Assembly: GCA_965215755.1 (NCBI GenBank)
Contig: OZ244119.1
Location: forward strand, 3,224,001-3,288,000
DNA: 64,000 bases
Direction of reading: 5' to 3'
Source of the DNA: Tectiglobus sp965215755
GTDB lineage: Bacteria; Pseudomonadota; Alphaproteobacteria; Rhizobiales; Hyphomicrobiaceae
Shown: one piece after another, positions 17,924-26,381 of the stretch
How positions within the stretch are numbered: position 1 is the first letter of the stretch
Layout of the letters: the number at the start of each line of letters is the position of its first letter
The notes under the pieces: generated by a model
The model's database searches: none
What the model saw: only the letters and a program-made list of their open reading frames with translations
Told to the model about the DNA's origin: nothing
Program-made: the position numbers and the translations under genes

Positions 17924-19486
17924 ATGACTAGATCTGCGCTCTTCGAGCATGTCCGTAGAGGGTTGGGGGGCAACATCTGCACCGCCCCTTCGACATCCGA
18001 TGTTGGTCGAACAAAAGTCTCGCGTCGAACATTTCTGCGCGGAGCGGTCTCCGCAGCAGGCGTCTTGAGTATCGGCGCTGGAGTACCGGCGTGGGCATCC
18101 CAGCAGGGGCGTATCGCCGTTATCGGTGCCGGATTGGCCGGCCTTGCCGCGGCGACGCGATTGGTGAAGGCAGGTGTCGACGTTACAGTCTTCGAAGCGC
18201 GTGACCGTGTTGGCGGTCGCGTTCACAGTGCCCAGGCCAGTTTTGCGCCAGAATTGACGGTCGATCTGGGCGGTTCGTTCATCAATAGCGACCACGAGGA
18301 TATGATCGCGCTCGCCAAGCAGCTTGATCTCGAACTTGCCAATCGCAGAGCCGCAGGGCAGCACGAAAGCACAGTAGCGGAATCCTTTTTGTTTGATGGG
18401 CGTTTGATCGCGCATGAGGAACTGGCTGGCGCCCTCAAGCCGTTATCCGATGCTATAGCTGTAGACACCAAACGGCTTGAACAGAATTGGGATGCTGTCG
18501 CTACGTCACTCGATCGGGTTTCAGTAGCCACTTACCTTGATCAGCATCTGCCGCAGCCTGGCTGGGCGCGCGCAATCGTTCGGGCCGCTATCCGTACCGA
18601 GTATGGCGTGGAACCTGAACAGTCATCGTGCTTTGAGCTGATCTGGCTGGCACCGAAGGTCGAAGGTGATGTCGTCGAGGTGCTGGGCTCCAGCGACGAG
18701 GCCTTTGTCGTACGCGATGGTGCGGGTGCAATCCCTCTCGGTTTGGCCAAGAAGCTCGGCAAGCGCGTGCGCCTGAGTCATTCCGTGGAAAGGATTGCAG
18801 ATCATGGTGACCGCGTCGAAATCTTGAGTCGAGATCATCAGAGCGAAACCTTCGATGCCGTGATCGTGGCTGTTCCACTGCCGGTCCTCAAGGCACTGAC
18901 GATTGAGGGTGAGATTCCCGCAACATTTCGAGACATGATCGCCGCAGGATCGCTCGGGCGCAATGAAAAGCAGATCGTTGGCTTCAAGGGGCGACCGTGG
19001 CGCGATGCCGAATTGTTTACGTTGTCCGGGTGGACCGATCAGGGAGCATCCGGCGTTTGGGATGCGAGCATCCGCCAGCCTCAAGACGCGCATGCTGCCT
19101 TGACGTTGTTCTATGGCGGCGCCAGTGAGGTTGATCGCCTCAATTTGGCTCCCACCTCGGCCAAGGCTGGCGTTCTGTCAGCTCTGAAAGCAGTTGGGGA
19201 GAAAGCCGATTGGACCGAATTGGGTGGAGGTGCGATGCAAACGAACTGGTCGCAAGACTCGCGCTCCGGCGGCGGCTACACCACGCTTGCGCCAGGTTTT
19301 TATACGCGGTTCTCAGAGCACCTTTGGTTGGTTGAGGACGGTGCGGTGTCGGGACCGGCTTTCGGTCGCATCGCATTTGCCGGCGAGCATCTATCGGATG
19401 CATTCTACGGCTATATGAACGGTGTAGCCGAAACGGGCCGGCTCGCTGCCGATGCCATATTGAAAGGAGCGGACAAGCAACGCTGA
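17924..19486 (+). CDS. Tat-exported flavin amine oxidase (monoamine oxidase-like)
   Basis: The 520-residue product carries a strong twin-arginine signal (VSRRTFLRGAVSAAGVLSIG, residues about 32-51), so it should be folded with FAD in the cytoplasm and exported. The mature part begins with a Rossmann dinucleotide motif (VIGAGLAGLAAATRL) followed by VFEARDRVGGRVHS, typical of the amine oxidase family, and ends with the second FAD contact (IAFAGEHLSDAFYGYMNG). It should oxidise a primary or secondary amine; the substrate is not known. No partner genes are evident: it stands alone after a 365-base gap and converges with rlmB. Confidence 0.88.
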   Translation: MTRSALFEHVRRGLGGNICTAPSTSDVGRTKVSRRTFLRGAVSAAGVLSIGAGVPAWASQQGRIAVIGAGLAGLAAATRLVKAGVDVTVFEARDRVGGRVHSAQASFAPELTVDLGGSFINSDHEDMIALAKQLDLELANRRAAGQHESTVAESFLFDGRLIAHEELAGALKPLSDAIAVDTKRLEQNWDAVATSLDRVSVATYLDQHLPQPGWARAIVRAAIRTEYGVEPEQSSCFELIWLAPKVEGDVVEVLGSSDEAFVVRDGAGAIPLGLAKKLGKRVRLSHSVERIADHGDRVEILSRDHQSETFDAVIVAVPLPVLKALTIEGEIPATFRDMIAAGSLGRNEKQIVGFKGRPWRDAELFTLSGWTDQGASGVWDASIRQPQDAHAALTLFYGGASEVDRLNLAPTSAKAGVLSALKAVGEKADWTELGGGAMQTNWSQDSRSGGGYTTLAPGFYTRFSEHLWLVEDGAVSGPAFGRIAFAGEHLSDAFYGYMNGVAETGRLAADAILKGADKQR

Positions 19487-19585
19487 CGGTTCAGCCAGGC
19501 AGAATGGGACTGTCATCGGCTACATGGGAACGCGTCGTCTGTTTCTCCTGACAGCTGAACAAGCCTTGGAACTCGTGATCGATCT

Positions 19586-20434
19586 TCAGCTGGCTTTAAG
19601 GCGACCTGTGCGGAAGCCCTCGTGCAGATGAAGAGCGATGGCAGCCGCGTTGGATACGTTGAGGCTGGCGATTGAACCGCTCGTTGAAATCCGAGCAATC
19701 TGGTTGCAGGCCTCGCGTGACGATTGACGGAGGCCCTTACCCTCTGCGCCCAATACGATGGCGAGCGGTGTTTCCTGGAGCGCATTCTCGAGATGTGCAT
19801 CCGCTTCGCTGTCCAGTCCGACTATCGGGATCCCGTTCTCAGAGATTTCGACGAGTGAGCGAACCAGGTTCTGGACCATGCACACGGTGACCTCTTCCAG
19901 TGCGCCCGAGGCAGCCTTAGCCAGTGCACCGGCCAGTGGCGGACTATGACGTCTGGTCAGGATCAGGCCGGCTGCTCCGAAGACAGCTGCTGATCGCAGA
20001 ACTGCTCCGACATTATGTGGGTCTGTGACTTGATCCAGTACAAGGATCGGAAGGCCGGATTGTTTCGCAGCCGCAATCAAGGACGCCAAGCTCACATCAG
20101 GCAACGGCTGACAGACAGCTAACGCACCTTGATGGACTGTGTCTGCACCCAATCGGCGATCCAGATCCTTGGGCGATACCCGCTGCGGGGCGTACAGCGA
20201 CGTATTCAGTTTCTCGTTGAGGCGGTTTTCGGCATTCTGAGTGAGATACAACTCATCGATCTGGCGATTTGGGTTGCTGAGGGCCGCGGCCGTTGCGTGG
20301 ATACCAAAAATCAGATGGCGTTCGTCGCCGCCTTGACTGGGCGGTGAGTGCTCGGCACTCCGGCGAGATTTGTGCCGGTGACCGGAGCGGGCATTCCGAT
20401 TGCTGCCTTTGGGCCTATTGGGCTGTTCAGCCAT
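19586..20434 (-). CDS. rlmB: 23S rRNA 2'-O-ribose methyltransferase RlmB (TrmH/SpoU family)
   Basis: RlmB methylates the 2'-O of G2251 (E. coli numbering) in the peptidyl-transferase region. After a basic, low-complexity N-terminus of about 38 residues come the substrate-binding domain (LIFGIHATAAALSNP) and the SpoU knot motifs: VLDQVTDPHNVGAVLRSA (motif 1), IVLGAEGKGLRQ (motif 2) and SIASLNVSNAAAIALH (motif 3). It diverges from the tRNA-Tyr gene with 189 bases between. Confidence 0.93.
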   Translation of the reverse strand: MAEQPNRPKGSNRNARSGHRHKSRRSAEHSPPSQGGDERHLIFGIHATAAALSNPNRQIDELYLTQNAENRLNEKLNTSLYAPQRVSPKDLDRRLGADTVHQGALAVCQPLPDVSLASLIAAAKQSGLPILVLDQVTDPHNVGAVLRSAAVFGAAGLILTRRHSPPLAGALAKAASGALEEVTVCMVQNLVRSLVEISENGIPIVGLDSEADAHLENALQETPLAIVLGAEGKGLRQSSREACNQIARISTSGSIASLNVSNAAAIALHLHEGFRTGRLKAS

Positions 20435-20623
20435 GGTCTCGATCTTTTCTTTATGGTGTGTGATCGCTTGTCAGGTTTTCGCGGCCTGACATTTTTGCGT
20501 CCTGACAATGGATTGGCCATTGACATTATAGGGTGGTGGCGAGATATACACGGGATCTGGCCCCGCTGGCGACATCGGGGCTTTATTCGTCGCGGCACCA
20601 TCCGTGGTGAATGGACTGCGTCC

Positions 20624-20708
20624 GGAGGGATGCCCGAGTGGCTAAAGGGGACGGGCTGTAAACCCGTTGGCTATGCCTACGTTGGTTCGAATCCAACTCC
20701 CTCCACCA
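20624..20708 (+). tRNA. tRNA-Tyr (anticodon GTA)
   Basis: The acceptor stem GGAGGGA pairs with TCCCTCC (20698-20704), followed by A and an encoded CCA. The anticodon GTA lies at 20658-20660 in a CTGTAAA loop. The long variable arm (class II) and the TTCGAATC T-loop are present. Confidence 0.97.
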
Positions 20709-20728
20709 TCGCAGTCGTACGGACTGAA

Positions 20729-20802
20729 GCGGGTGTAGCTCAATGGTAGAGCCGCAGCCTTCCAAGCTGAAGACGTGGGTTCGATTCCCATCACCCGCTC
20801 CA
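20729..20802 (+). tRNA. tRNA-Gly (anticodon TCC)
   Basis: The acceptor stem GCGGGTG pairs with CACCCGC (20792-20798), followed by T and encoded CCA. The anticodon TCC lies at 20761-20763 in a CTTCCAA loop. It follows tRNA-Tyr by 20 bases and is probably cotranscribed with it and tuf, like tyrU-glyT-thrT-tufB in E. coli, but no tRNA-Thr is visible here. Confidence 0.97.
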
Positions 20803-20933
20803 TCCATCCTGCACCTCTCCGATTGATGCAAGAGCTTTGCTGTTGCGCAGAAAATCAGATCGATCACGGCGAACCGTTGATCGCCACGATATTTCGCCGC
20901 GGGTTGTAAGTCCCCCGAGCACTTCCTTTCCCC

Positions 20934-20961
20934 TTGATCTGGCGAACGGCAGGCCTTAGAC
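20934..20961 (+). promoter_or_regulatory. Possible promoter upstream of tuf-1
   Basis: TTGATC (20934-20939) and TTAGAC (20956-20961) are 16 bases apart, a weak match to the housekeeping sigma pattern about 90 bases before the tuf start. tuf may instead be read from a tRNA promoter further up. Confidence 0.25.
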
Positions 20962-21050
20962 GGACGGTTCAGATTCCCGCGTCGCTTCGGCGATTGGCAG
21001 GCTGCGCCGAGAAACTAACGAATTCGACCATACCGGAAGGAACTATATTA

Positions 21051-22244
21051 ATGGCGAAGGCAAAGTTTGAACGTAACAAGCCACACGTGAACATCGGCAC
21101 GATTGGTCACGTTGATCACGGCAAGACGTCATTGACGGCAGCAATTACGAAGGTTTTGGCTGAGAAGGGCCAGGCTGAGTTTTCTGCTTACGAAAACATC
21201 GATAAGGCGCCAGAAGAGCGCGAACGCGGTATCACGATTTCAACGGCTCACGTTGAATACGAAACGGATGCCCGTCACTATGCGCACGTTGACTGCCCAG
21301 GTCACGCTGACTACGTCAAGAACATGATCACCGGTGCAGCGCAGATGGACGGTGCTATTCTGGTTGTGTCTGCTGCTGACGGCCCGATGCCTCAGACGCG
21401 TGAGCACATCCTGCTGGCACGTCAGGTCGGTGTTCCGGCGCTTGTTGTGTTCATGAACAAGGTTGACCAGGTCGACGACGAAGAGCTTCTGGAACTGGTT
21501 GAAATGGAAGTGCGTGAGCTTCTGGAAAGCTACGAGTTCCCAGGCGACGACATCCCTGTTGTGAAGGGCTCTGCGCTTTGTGCTCTTGAAGACCGCGAAG
21601 AGGCGATCGGCAAGGAAGCCGTCCTGAAATTGATGGACGAAGTCGACAGCTACATCCCGACGCCTGATCGTCCGAAGGATCAGCCGTTCCTGATGCCGAT
21701 CGAAGACGTTTTCTCGATCTCCGGCCGTGGTACGGTTGTGACGGGTCGTGTTGAGCGCGGCATCATCAAGGTCGGTGAAGAAGTTGAGATCGTCGGCATC
21801 AAGGACGAAGTCGGCAAGACGACTGTGACCGGTGTTGAGATGTTCCGCAAGCTTCTGGACGAAGGTGAAGCTGGCGACAACATTGGTGCGCTTGTTCGTG
21901 GTGTTGGCCGTGAAGAGGTTGAGCGTGGTCAGGTTCTTTGCAAGCCAGGCACGGTGAAGCCGCACAAGAAGTTTAAGGCTGAAGCTTACATCCTGACGAA
22001 GGAAGAGGGCGGTCGCCACACACCATTCTTCACGAACTATCGTCCACAGTTCTACTTCCGGACGACAGACGTGACCGGTGTTGTGACGTTGCCTGAGGGC
22101 ACCGAGATGGTGATGCCTGGTGACAATGTGACGATGGATGTGGAGTTGATCCAGCCGATTGCGATGGAGGAGAAACTCCGCTTCGCGATCCGCGAGGGTG
22201 GCCGCACCGTCGGCGCCGGCGTCGTCGCATCGATTAGCGAATAG
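21051..22244 (+). CDS. tuf: Elongation factor Tu, copy 1
   Basis: EF-Tu delivers aminoacyl-tRNA to the ribosome as a GTP complex. The 397-residue product has G1 (GHVDHGKTS), the switch region with GITIS, G3 (DCPGHADY), G4 (MNKVD) and G5 (SAL), then the two barrel domains to the typical VGAGVVASISE end. The protein is the same as that of tuf copy 2 at 38798; I count about fifteen differences in DNA, all silent. The frame is open upstream to 20934, but GGAAGGAA before ATG 21051 and the family start fix the gene. Its tail is partly duplicated downstream. Confidence 0.98.
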   Translation: MAKAKFERNKPHVNIGTIGHVDHGKTSLTAAITKVLAEKGQAEFSAYENIDKAPEERERGITISTAHVEYETDARHYAHVDCPGHADYVKNMITGAAQMDGAILVVSAADGPMPQTREHILLARQVGVPALVVFMNKVDQVDDEELLELVEMEVRELLESYEFPGDDIPVVKGSALCALEDREEAIGKEAVLKLMDEVDSYIPTPDRPKDQPFLMPIEDVFSISGRGTVVTGRVERGIIKVGEEVEIVGIKDEVGKTTVTGVEMFRKLLDEGEAGDNIGALVRGVGREEVERGQVLCKPGTVKPHKKFKAEAYILTKEEGGRHTPFFTNYRPQFYFRTTDVTGVVTLPEGTEMVMPGDNVTMDVELIQPIAMEEKLRFAIREGGRTVGAGVVASISE

Positions 22245-22437
22245 GTCTGGGTCTTTCACCATCCTGCAGCGTTGAGGCGCCGACAAACCAGACATGGCAA
22301 ACTGCGGAACACCGCAGTTTGTGCGGCGCCGGTGTCGTCGCATCGATTAGCGAATAGGTCTGGGTCTTTCACCAGACCTCAGCGCTGAGGCGCCGACAGA
22401 CTCATAGGGGCGAACCGCGGGAACACCGCTGTTCGCC
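22212..22437 (+). repeat. Tandem direct repeat of the tuf-1 3' end plus its hairpin
   Basis: Two units of about 113 bases: 22212-22324 and 22325-22437. Each begins GGCGCCGG, includes the last codons of tuf with the stop (a dead copy in unit 2), then GTCTGGGTCTTTCACCA and GAGGCGCCGACA, and ends in a hairpin with an AACA-type loop. The first 49 bases differ by one base; the rest has diverged, but each unit keeps a paired stem. Confidence 0.93.
22298..22321 (+). terminator. First hairpin after tuf-1 (terminator-like, no T-run)
   Basis: A 10-bp perfect stem (CAAACTGCGG / CCGCAGTTTG) with loop AACA. There is no T-run after it, so it may slow or protect rather than end the transcript. Confidence 0.55.
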
Positions 22438-22443
22438 TCTTTT
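22409..22443 (+). terminator. Second hairpin after tuf-1 with T-rich tail
   Basis: GGCGAAC-C-GCGG pairs with CCGC-T-GTTCGCC around loop GAACA, 11 bp with one C-T mismatch, followed by TCTTTT. This is the likely transcription end of the tuf-1 unit. Confidence 0.75.
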
Positions 22444-22780
22444 GATTAGGTTATTGTGGTAGGTGGCATGGCTGCGGCTTTGGGAATAGCCGGCTCAATC
22501 GTAAATTATCCATGTACCCTGTTTGTTCCAAACGGCTAAGTTTGCCGCACCGACTCGGAAAAAAAATTCCAAAGTCAAGAAAAAAAGTGTGACAAGGCCT
22601 TGACGATGCGCTAAGAGGATCTCTTCTGCGTGTAAATTGGGCCGTGAGGGCAGCTGCAACTTGACATTCGCGCTTTAGCAACAATGTCGAGGGGTAACTT
22701 GCTGGCTCGATCATACATATTGCAGGGTTCCGGAAGGATGGGCCTTAAAAGAATATAGGGCTCTTCGCAATGGGTATCGA
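22444..22780. other. Intergenic region carrying the likely tRNA-Trp/secE promoter
   Basis: This 337-base region lies between the tuf-1 terminator and tRNA-Trp. It is A-rich near 22559-22590 and has TTGACA at 22661-22666, about 120 bases before the tRNA, without a convincing -10 at 17 bases. No open frame was seen. Confidence 0.35.
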
Positions 22781-22856
22781 AGGGGTATAGCTCAGTTGGT
22801 AGAGCGACGGTCTCCAAAACCGTAGGTCGCGGGTTCGAATCCTGCTGCCCCTGCCA
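22781..22856 (+). tRNA. tRNA-Trp (anticodon CCA)
   Basis: The acceptor stem AGGGGTA pairs with TGCCCCT (22846-22852), followed by G and encoded CCA. The anticodon CCA is at 22814-22816 in a CTCCAAA loop. It lies 87 bases before secE, the usual bacterial placement. Confidence 0.97.
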
Positions 22857-22943
22857 TCTTGTGCGCTTCGGGTGCGGATCGAGCGAAGCACTCAACGACG
22901 GCTTAGGCTTAGATGCCCATGTGGGCGATAGATAAGGTCAACA

Positions 22944-23138
22944 ATGGCGAAAAACCCATTCGAGTTCGCTCAGGAAGTCAGGCAGGAAACCTCGAAAGTG
23001 ACCTGGCCGACCCGGAAAGAAACAACTGTTACGACAATTGCTGTCGTGATCATGGTCGTGCTGTCTGCGCTATTCTTTATGTTGGCTGATCAGCTGTTAG
23101 GTTATTTGGTGTCATTGATTTTGGGTATCGGCCGGTAG
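22944..23138 (+). CDS. secE: Preprotein translocase subunit SecE
   Basis: SecE clamps the SecY channel. This is the short, single-helix form of 64 residues: an amphipathic N-terminus with the conserved EVRQETSKVTWPTRKET segment and one membrane helix (TIAVVIMVVLSALFFMLADQ). AAGG precedes ATG; it is followed by nusG. Confidence 0.95.
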   Translation: MAKNPFEFAQEVRQETSKVTWPTRKETTVTTIAVVIMVVLSALFFMLADQLLGYLVSLILGIGR

Positions 23139-23167
23139 GCAGTGCGTCAGAAGCAAGCGGAAAACGG

Positions 23168-23713
23168 GTGAGCGAATCTATGGCGAAGCGCTGGTACATT
23201 GTGCACGCCTATACCAACTTTGAGCGCAAAGTCGCCGATGCGATCAAGGAGCGGGCAAAGCAGGCAGGGCTTGAGCACCTGTTTGACGACGTCGTCGTGC
23301 CGACCGAGGAAGTGGTCGAGGTGCGGCGTGGGCGAAAGGTTCAGGCTGAGCGAAAGTTCTTGCCTGGCTATGTTCTCGTCAAGATGGAAATGACGGATCC
23401 CGGCTTCCTGCTGATCAAGAACACGCCGAAGGTCACCGGATTTCTCGGCGCTGATAATAAAGCAATGCCGATCTCGGACGAGGAGGCAGCGCGGATCCTC
23501 AACCAGGTGGAAGAGGGTGTCGAGCGTCCAAAGCCGATGATCACCTTCGATGTCGGTGAGCAGGTACGGGTGGCTGAGGGGCCGTTTGCATCGTTCTCAG
23601 GCCATGTCGAAGAGGTTGATGAGGAACGTGCACGGCTCAAGGTGGCTGTATCGATCTTCGGACGACCAACGCCGGTGGAGTTGGAATTCGGCCAGGTGGA
23701 GAAAGTATCGTAG
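23168..23713 (+). CDS. nusG: Transcription termination/antitermination factor NusG
   Basis: NusG binds the RNA polymerase clamp and links it to Rho or to the ribosome. The product has the NGN domain (RWYIVHAYTNFERKVADAI onward) and a C-terminal KOW domain (VGEQVRVAEGPFASFSGHVEEV-like). The start is GTG 23168 or ATG 23180 (MAKRWYIV); the second would fit many relatives. Neither has a strong ribosome site. Confidence 0.96.
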   Translation: MSESMAKRWYIVHAYTNFERKVADAIKERAKQAGLEHLFDDVVVPTEEVVEVRRGRKVQAERKFLPGYVLVKMEMTDPGFLLIKNTPKVTGFLGADNKAMPISDEEAARILNQVEEGVERPKPMITFDVGEQVRVAEGPFASFSGHVEEVDEERARLKVAVSIFGRPTPVELEFGQVEKVS

Positions 23714-23894
23714 GGGAATTCACGTCCTCAGAGTTTGATCCGTCTTTCGACTGAGAGATTGGATCGTTCGTGGTGGCTCTGCTTGATGAGTGGGGCGCCG
23801 GTTGTTGCGGGAGGACATTGCCAGTCCGACAACCGCAACCCCAGAGGAAGCAAGTGCTTGCTCGTCGTTGTTCGCACCTCAGTAGGGGAAACAG
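23714..23894 (+). promoter_or_regulatory. Leader of the rplK-rplA genes
   Basis: This 181-base gap before rplK has short hairpins, including AGCAAG-TG-CTTGCT near 23850 and GGTTGT/ACAACC flanking a GGGAGG. L1 is known to repress its own operon in other bacteria by binding such a leader; whether this is that site is only a guess from position. Confidence 0.3.
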
Positions 23895-24323
23895 ATGGCA
23901 AAAAAGATCGATGGCTATATCAGTCTGCAGGTTCCTGCAGGCCAGGCCAACCCATCACCGCCAATTGGTCCGGCACTCGGCCAACGTGGTGTGAATATCA
24001 TGGAATTCTGCAAGGCATTCAATGCCAAGACGAAGGACATGGAGCAGGGAACACCAATTCCTGTGAAGATTACGGTGTTCGCCGACAAGTCTTTCACCTT
24101 CAATATGAAGACGCCGCCTGCGTCGTTCTTCTTGAAGAAGGCCGCGAAGGTTAATTCGGGTAGTCAGGAGCCCGGCCGCAAGGTCGCCGGCAAAGTCACG
24201 ATGGCCCAGGTGCGTGAGATCGCTGAAGCCAAGATGGCTGATCTGAACACGAATGATGTTGATCAGGCCGCTCGCATTATCGCTGGTTCTGCCCGTTCTA
24301 TGGGCCTTGAGGTCGCGGAGTAA
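23895..24323 (+). CDS. rplK: 50S ribosomal protein L11
   Basis: L11 forms the GTPase-associated centre with L10/L12 and 23S rRNA. The 142-residue product has the conserved Pro-rich N-terminal stretch (GQANPSPPIGPALGQRGVN) and the rRNA-binding C-terminal domain (AKMADLNTNDVDQAARIIAGSARSMGL is the end). GGGGA lies before ATG. rplA starts 5 bases after the stop. Confidence 0.98.
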   Translation: MAKKIDGYISLQVPAGQANPSPPIGPALGQRGVNIMEFCKAFNAKTKDMEQGTPIPVKITVFADKSFTFNMKTPPASFFLKKAAKVNSGSQEPGRKVAGKVTMAQVREIAEAKMADLNTNDVDQAARIIAGSARSMGLEVAE

Positions 24324-24328
24324 GGCAC

Positions 24329-25033
24329 ATGTCAAACACAGGTAAGCGCATTCGCGCAGCCCGGGATACCGTTGACCGGAACAAGCAATACGATCTGTCT
24401 GACGCCGTTAAAGCCGTCAAAGACGGTGCCAAGGCCAAGTTCGACGAGACCGTCGACATCGCTATGAATCTTGGTGTTGATCCGAAGCATGCCGACCAGA
24501 TGGTGCGCGGCGTCTGCAATCTGCCCAACGGCTCTGGCCGTTCTGTGCGGGTCGCTGTTTTTGCCCGCGGACCAAAGGCTGAAGAGGCGACAGCAGCAGG
24601 CGCCGATGTCGTTGGTGCTGAGGAGCTCGTCGAAGAGGTCCAGAAGGGCAACATCAACTTCGACCGCTGCATTGCGACGCCTGACATGATGGCCCTCGTA
24701 GGGCGTCTCGGTAAGGTCCTCGGACCGCGCGGCCTGATGCCGAACCCACGTGTTGGTACGGTGACTATGGATGTCGCTGATGCCGTCCAGGGCGCCAAAG
24801 GCGGTTCGGTCGAGTTTCGGGTTGAGAAGGCCGGGATCATTCACGCCGGTGTTGGCAAGGTGAGCTTTTCCGAAGAGCAGCTTGCTGAGAACATCAAGGC
24901 CTTTGTCGAGGCTGTGAATCGCGCCAAACCATCCGGTGCGAAGGGAACATACATCAAGCGCGTTGCGATTAAATCGACCATGGGACCAGGGGTCAAAGTG
25001 GACCACGGGACCATCGCAAGCGGCTTGACTTAA
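24329..25033 (+). CDS. rplA: 50S ribosomal protein L1
   Basis: L1 builds the mobile stalk at the E site and represses its own operon in many bacteria. The 234-residue product has the LGVDPKHADQMVRG stretch, the central domain with GRLGKVLGPRGLMPNP, and the C-terminal GAKGTYIKRVAIKSTMGPG. Length is normal. A strong hairpin follows 8 bases after the stop. Confidence 0.98.
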   Translation: MSNTGKRIRAARDTVDRNKQYDLSDAVKAVKDGAKAKFDETVDIAMNLGVDPKHADQMVRGVCNLPNGSGRSVRVAVFARGPKAEEATAAGADVVGAEELVEEVQKGNINFDRCIATPDMMALVGRLGKVLGPRGLMPNPRVGTVTMDVADAVQGAKGGSVEFRVEKAGIIHAGVGKVSFSEEQLAENIKAFVEAVNRAKPSGAKGTYIKRVAIKSTMGPGVKVDHGTIASGLT

Positions 25034-25391
25034 GAGTTTTGGCGGAATGGCGCAACTGGTGCCTTTCCGCCGTTCAGTTCCGGACCTTGGTGTCCGGAGG
25101 CAGGGTCCGGATCAACTGATCGGGGCCGATGCCTGTCCGAGATTGCAGATGCCGGCGGAGTTGGTTCGCCAATGAAGTCGGCTTAATTCGCGCAATTTGC
25201 GCTGTCTGCATGAGACGCGAGATCATTCAGGTCGGATTTCCGGCTTTGATTTGGGCCTTCGTGGGTCGCACCGTGCCACAGACTTCGTTGTGCACGGCGA
25301 GGACAGGTCAAAGGCTAATCCATCGTCCGGTGGATTGGCATGGTGCAACCCGTAAGCCGCTTCGGCGGCTTGCAATTGAAGGAGAGAGCAG
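25034..25391 (+). promoter_or_regulatory. Structured leader before rplJ (L10 leader candidate)
   Basis: This 358-base gap is rich in stems. After rplA: GGCGGAA/TTCCGCC (25041-25047, 25065-25071) with an inner GGCGC/GTGCC. Then TCCGGACC (25079-25086) can pair with either GTCCGGA (25092-25098) or GGTCCGGA (25104-25111). Before rplJ: CCGTGC/GCACGG (25271-25297), AATCCA/TGGATT (25317-25336) and GTAAGCCGC/GCGGCTTGC closing a TTCG loop (25352-25373). L10 or L10-L12 is known to repress its own message through a leader in other bacteria. I infer the same here. Confidence 0.5.
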
Positions 25392-25910
25392 GTGGACAGA
25401 GCTGCAAAAAGCGAGCTCGTTACACAACTCCACAACGTGTTTCAGAACACGGGTGTGGTTGTTGTGAGCCATTATGCCGGTCTTTCCGTCGCCCAGATGT
25501 CTGATTTCCGTGAACGCATGCGCGTTGCGGGCGGGCACGTCAAGGTGGCGAAGAACAGGCTGGCTAAGATTGCGCTCCAGGATACGGATGCAGTGTGCAT
25601 CGCGGATCTTCTGCAGGGGCCGACGTGCCTCGCATATTCAGAAGACCCCGTCGCCGCAGCCAAGGTCGCTGTTGGCTACGCCAAGGAAAACGAAAAGCTC
25701 GTGATCCTCGGTGGTGCCATGGGCAGCAACCAACTGGACGCTAATGCGATCAAGGCACTCGCTGAGCTGCCCTCGCTCGATGAACTGCGCGGAACTCTCG
25801 TTGGCCTCATTCAGGCGCCGGCGACGAAGATTGCACGGATCATCAACGAGCCGGGTGGACAACTGGCCCGTGTCATCCAAGCCAAGGCCGCGCAAGGCGA
25901 GGCGGCTTGA
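25392..25910 (+). CDS. rplJ: 50S ribosomal protein L10
   Basis: L10 carries the L7/L12 dimers at the stalk base. The 172-residue product begins from GTG with MDRAAKSELVTQLH, has the rRNA-binding domain (VVVSHYAGLSVAQMSDFRERMR-like, KVAKNRLAKIAL) and the C-terminal helix that holds L12 (IARIINEPGGQLARVIQAKA). GAAGGAGAG lies before the start, downstream of a structured leader. Confidence 0.97.
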   Translation: MDRAAKSELVTQLHNVFQNTGVVVVSHYAGLSVAQMSDFRERMRVAGGHVKVAKNRLAKIALQDTDAVCIADLLQGPTCLAYSEDPVAAAKVAVGYAKENEKLVILGGAMGSNQLDANAIKALAELPSLDELRGTLVGLIQAPATKIARIINEPGGQLARVIQAKAAQGEAA

Positions 25911-25995
25911 GCTGACACGTTGATCAAACTGAAATCATGAGATGTGTGCCATCGAGCACGCGATCTCAAAGACCAAACGCATAGGACTGAGTGAC

Positions 25996-26376
25996 ATGAC
26001 TGATCTCGCAAAGATTGCTGACGACCTTTCCGGCCTCACTGTACTTGAAGCAGCTGAGCTGGCAAAAATGCTTGAAGAAAAGTGGGGCGTTTCTGCTTCT
26101 GCTGCTGTTGCCGTTGCTGCTGCACCAGGTGCTGCTGCGGGTGGCGGAGCCGCCGAAGAAGAAAAGACTGAATTCACAGTCATCCTGAAGGCTGCTGGTG
26201 ACAAGAAAATCAACGTCATCAAGGAAGTCCGCGGCATTACCGGTCTTGGCTTGAAAGAAGCCAAGGAGCTGGTTGAAGCCGGTGACAAAGCTGTCAAGGA
26301 AGACGTGCCGAAGGACGAAGCAGAGGAAATCAAGAAGAAGCTGGAAGAGGTCGGCGCAACTGTCGAGCTTACTTAA
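25996..26376 (+). CDS. rplL: 50S ribosomal protein L7/L12
   Basis: L7/L12 recruits translation factors to the ribosome. The 126-residue product has the N-terminal dimer domain (LSGLTVLEAAELAKMLEEKWGV), an Ala/Gly-rich hinge (residues about 35-52) and the factor-binding domain with KEVRGITGLGLKEAKELVE. The frame runs upstream to 25942, but the family start and AGGA support ATG 25996. Confidence 0.98.
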   Translation: MTDLAKIADDLSGLTVLEAAELAKMLEEKWGVSASAAVAVAAAPGAAAGGGAAEEEKTEFTVILKAAGDKKINVIKEVRGITGLGLKEAKELVEAGDKAVKEDVPKDEAEEIKKKLEEVGATVELT

Positions 26377-26381
26377 AGCAC

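Noticed and set aside
17903..18415. A 170-residue minus-strand frame opposite the amine oxidase start.
   Set aside because: The plus strand encodes a clear Tat signal and FAD-binding motif here, so this is a shadow.
20934..21050. An N-terminally extended tuf-1 starting at 20934.
   Set aside because: The extra 39 residues are absent from EF-Tu and from copy 2, and a good ribosome site lies before ATG 21051.
21240..22343. A 367-residue open frame opposite tuf-1, and a similar 336-residue one opposite tuf-2 (38987-39997).
   Set aside because: They mirror the strongly biased codons of tuf; their product is His/Arg/Leu-rich with no known fold and no ribosome site, and occurs in both copies only because tuf is duplicated.
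22559..22600. The A-rich stretch before tRNA-Trp as a terminator or repeat element.
   Set aside because: It has no GC stem next to it, and its two A-runs are not a true repeat.
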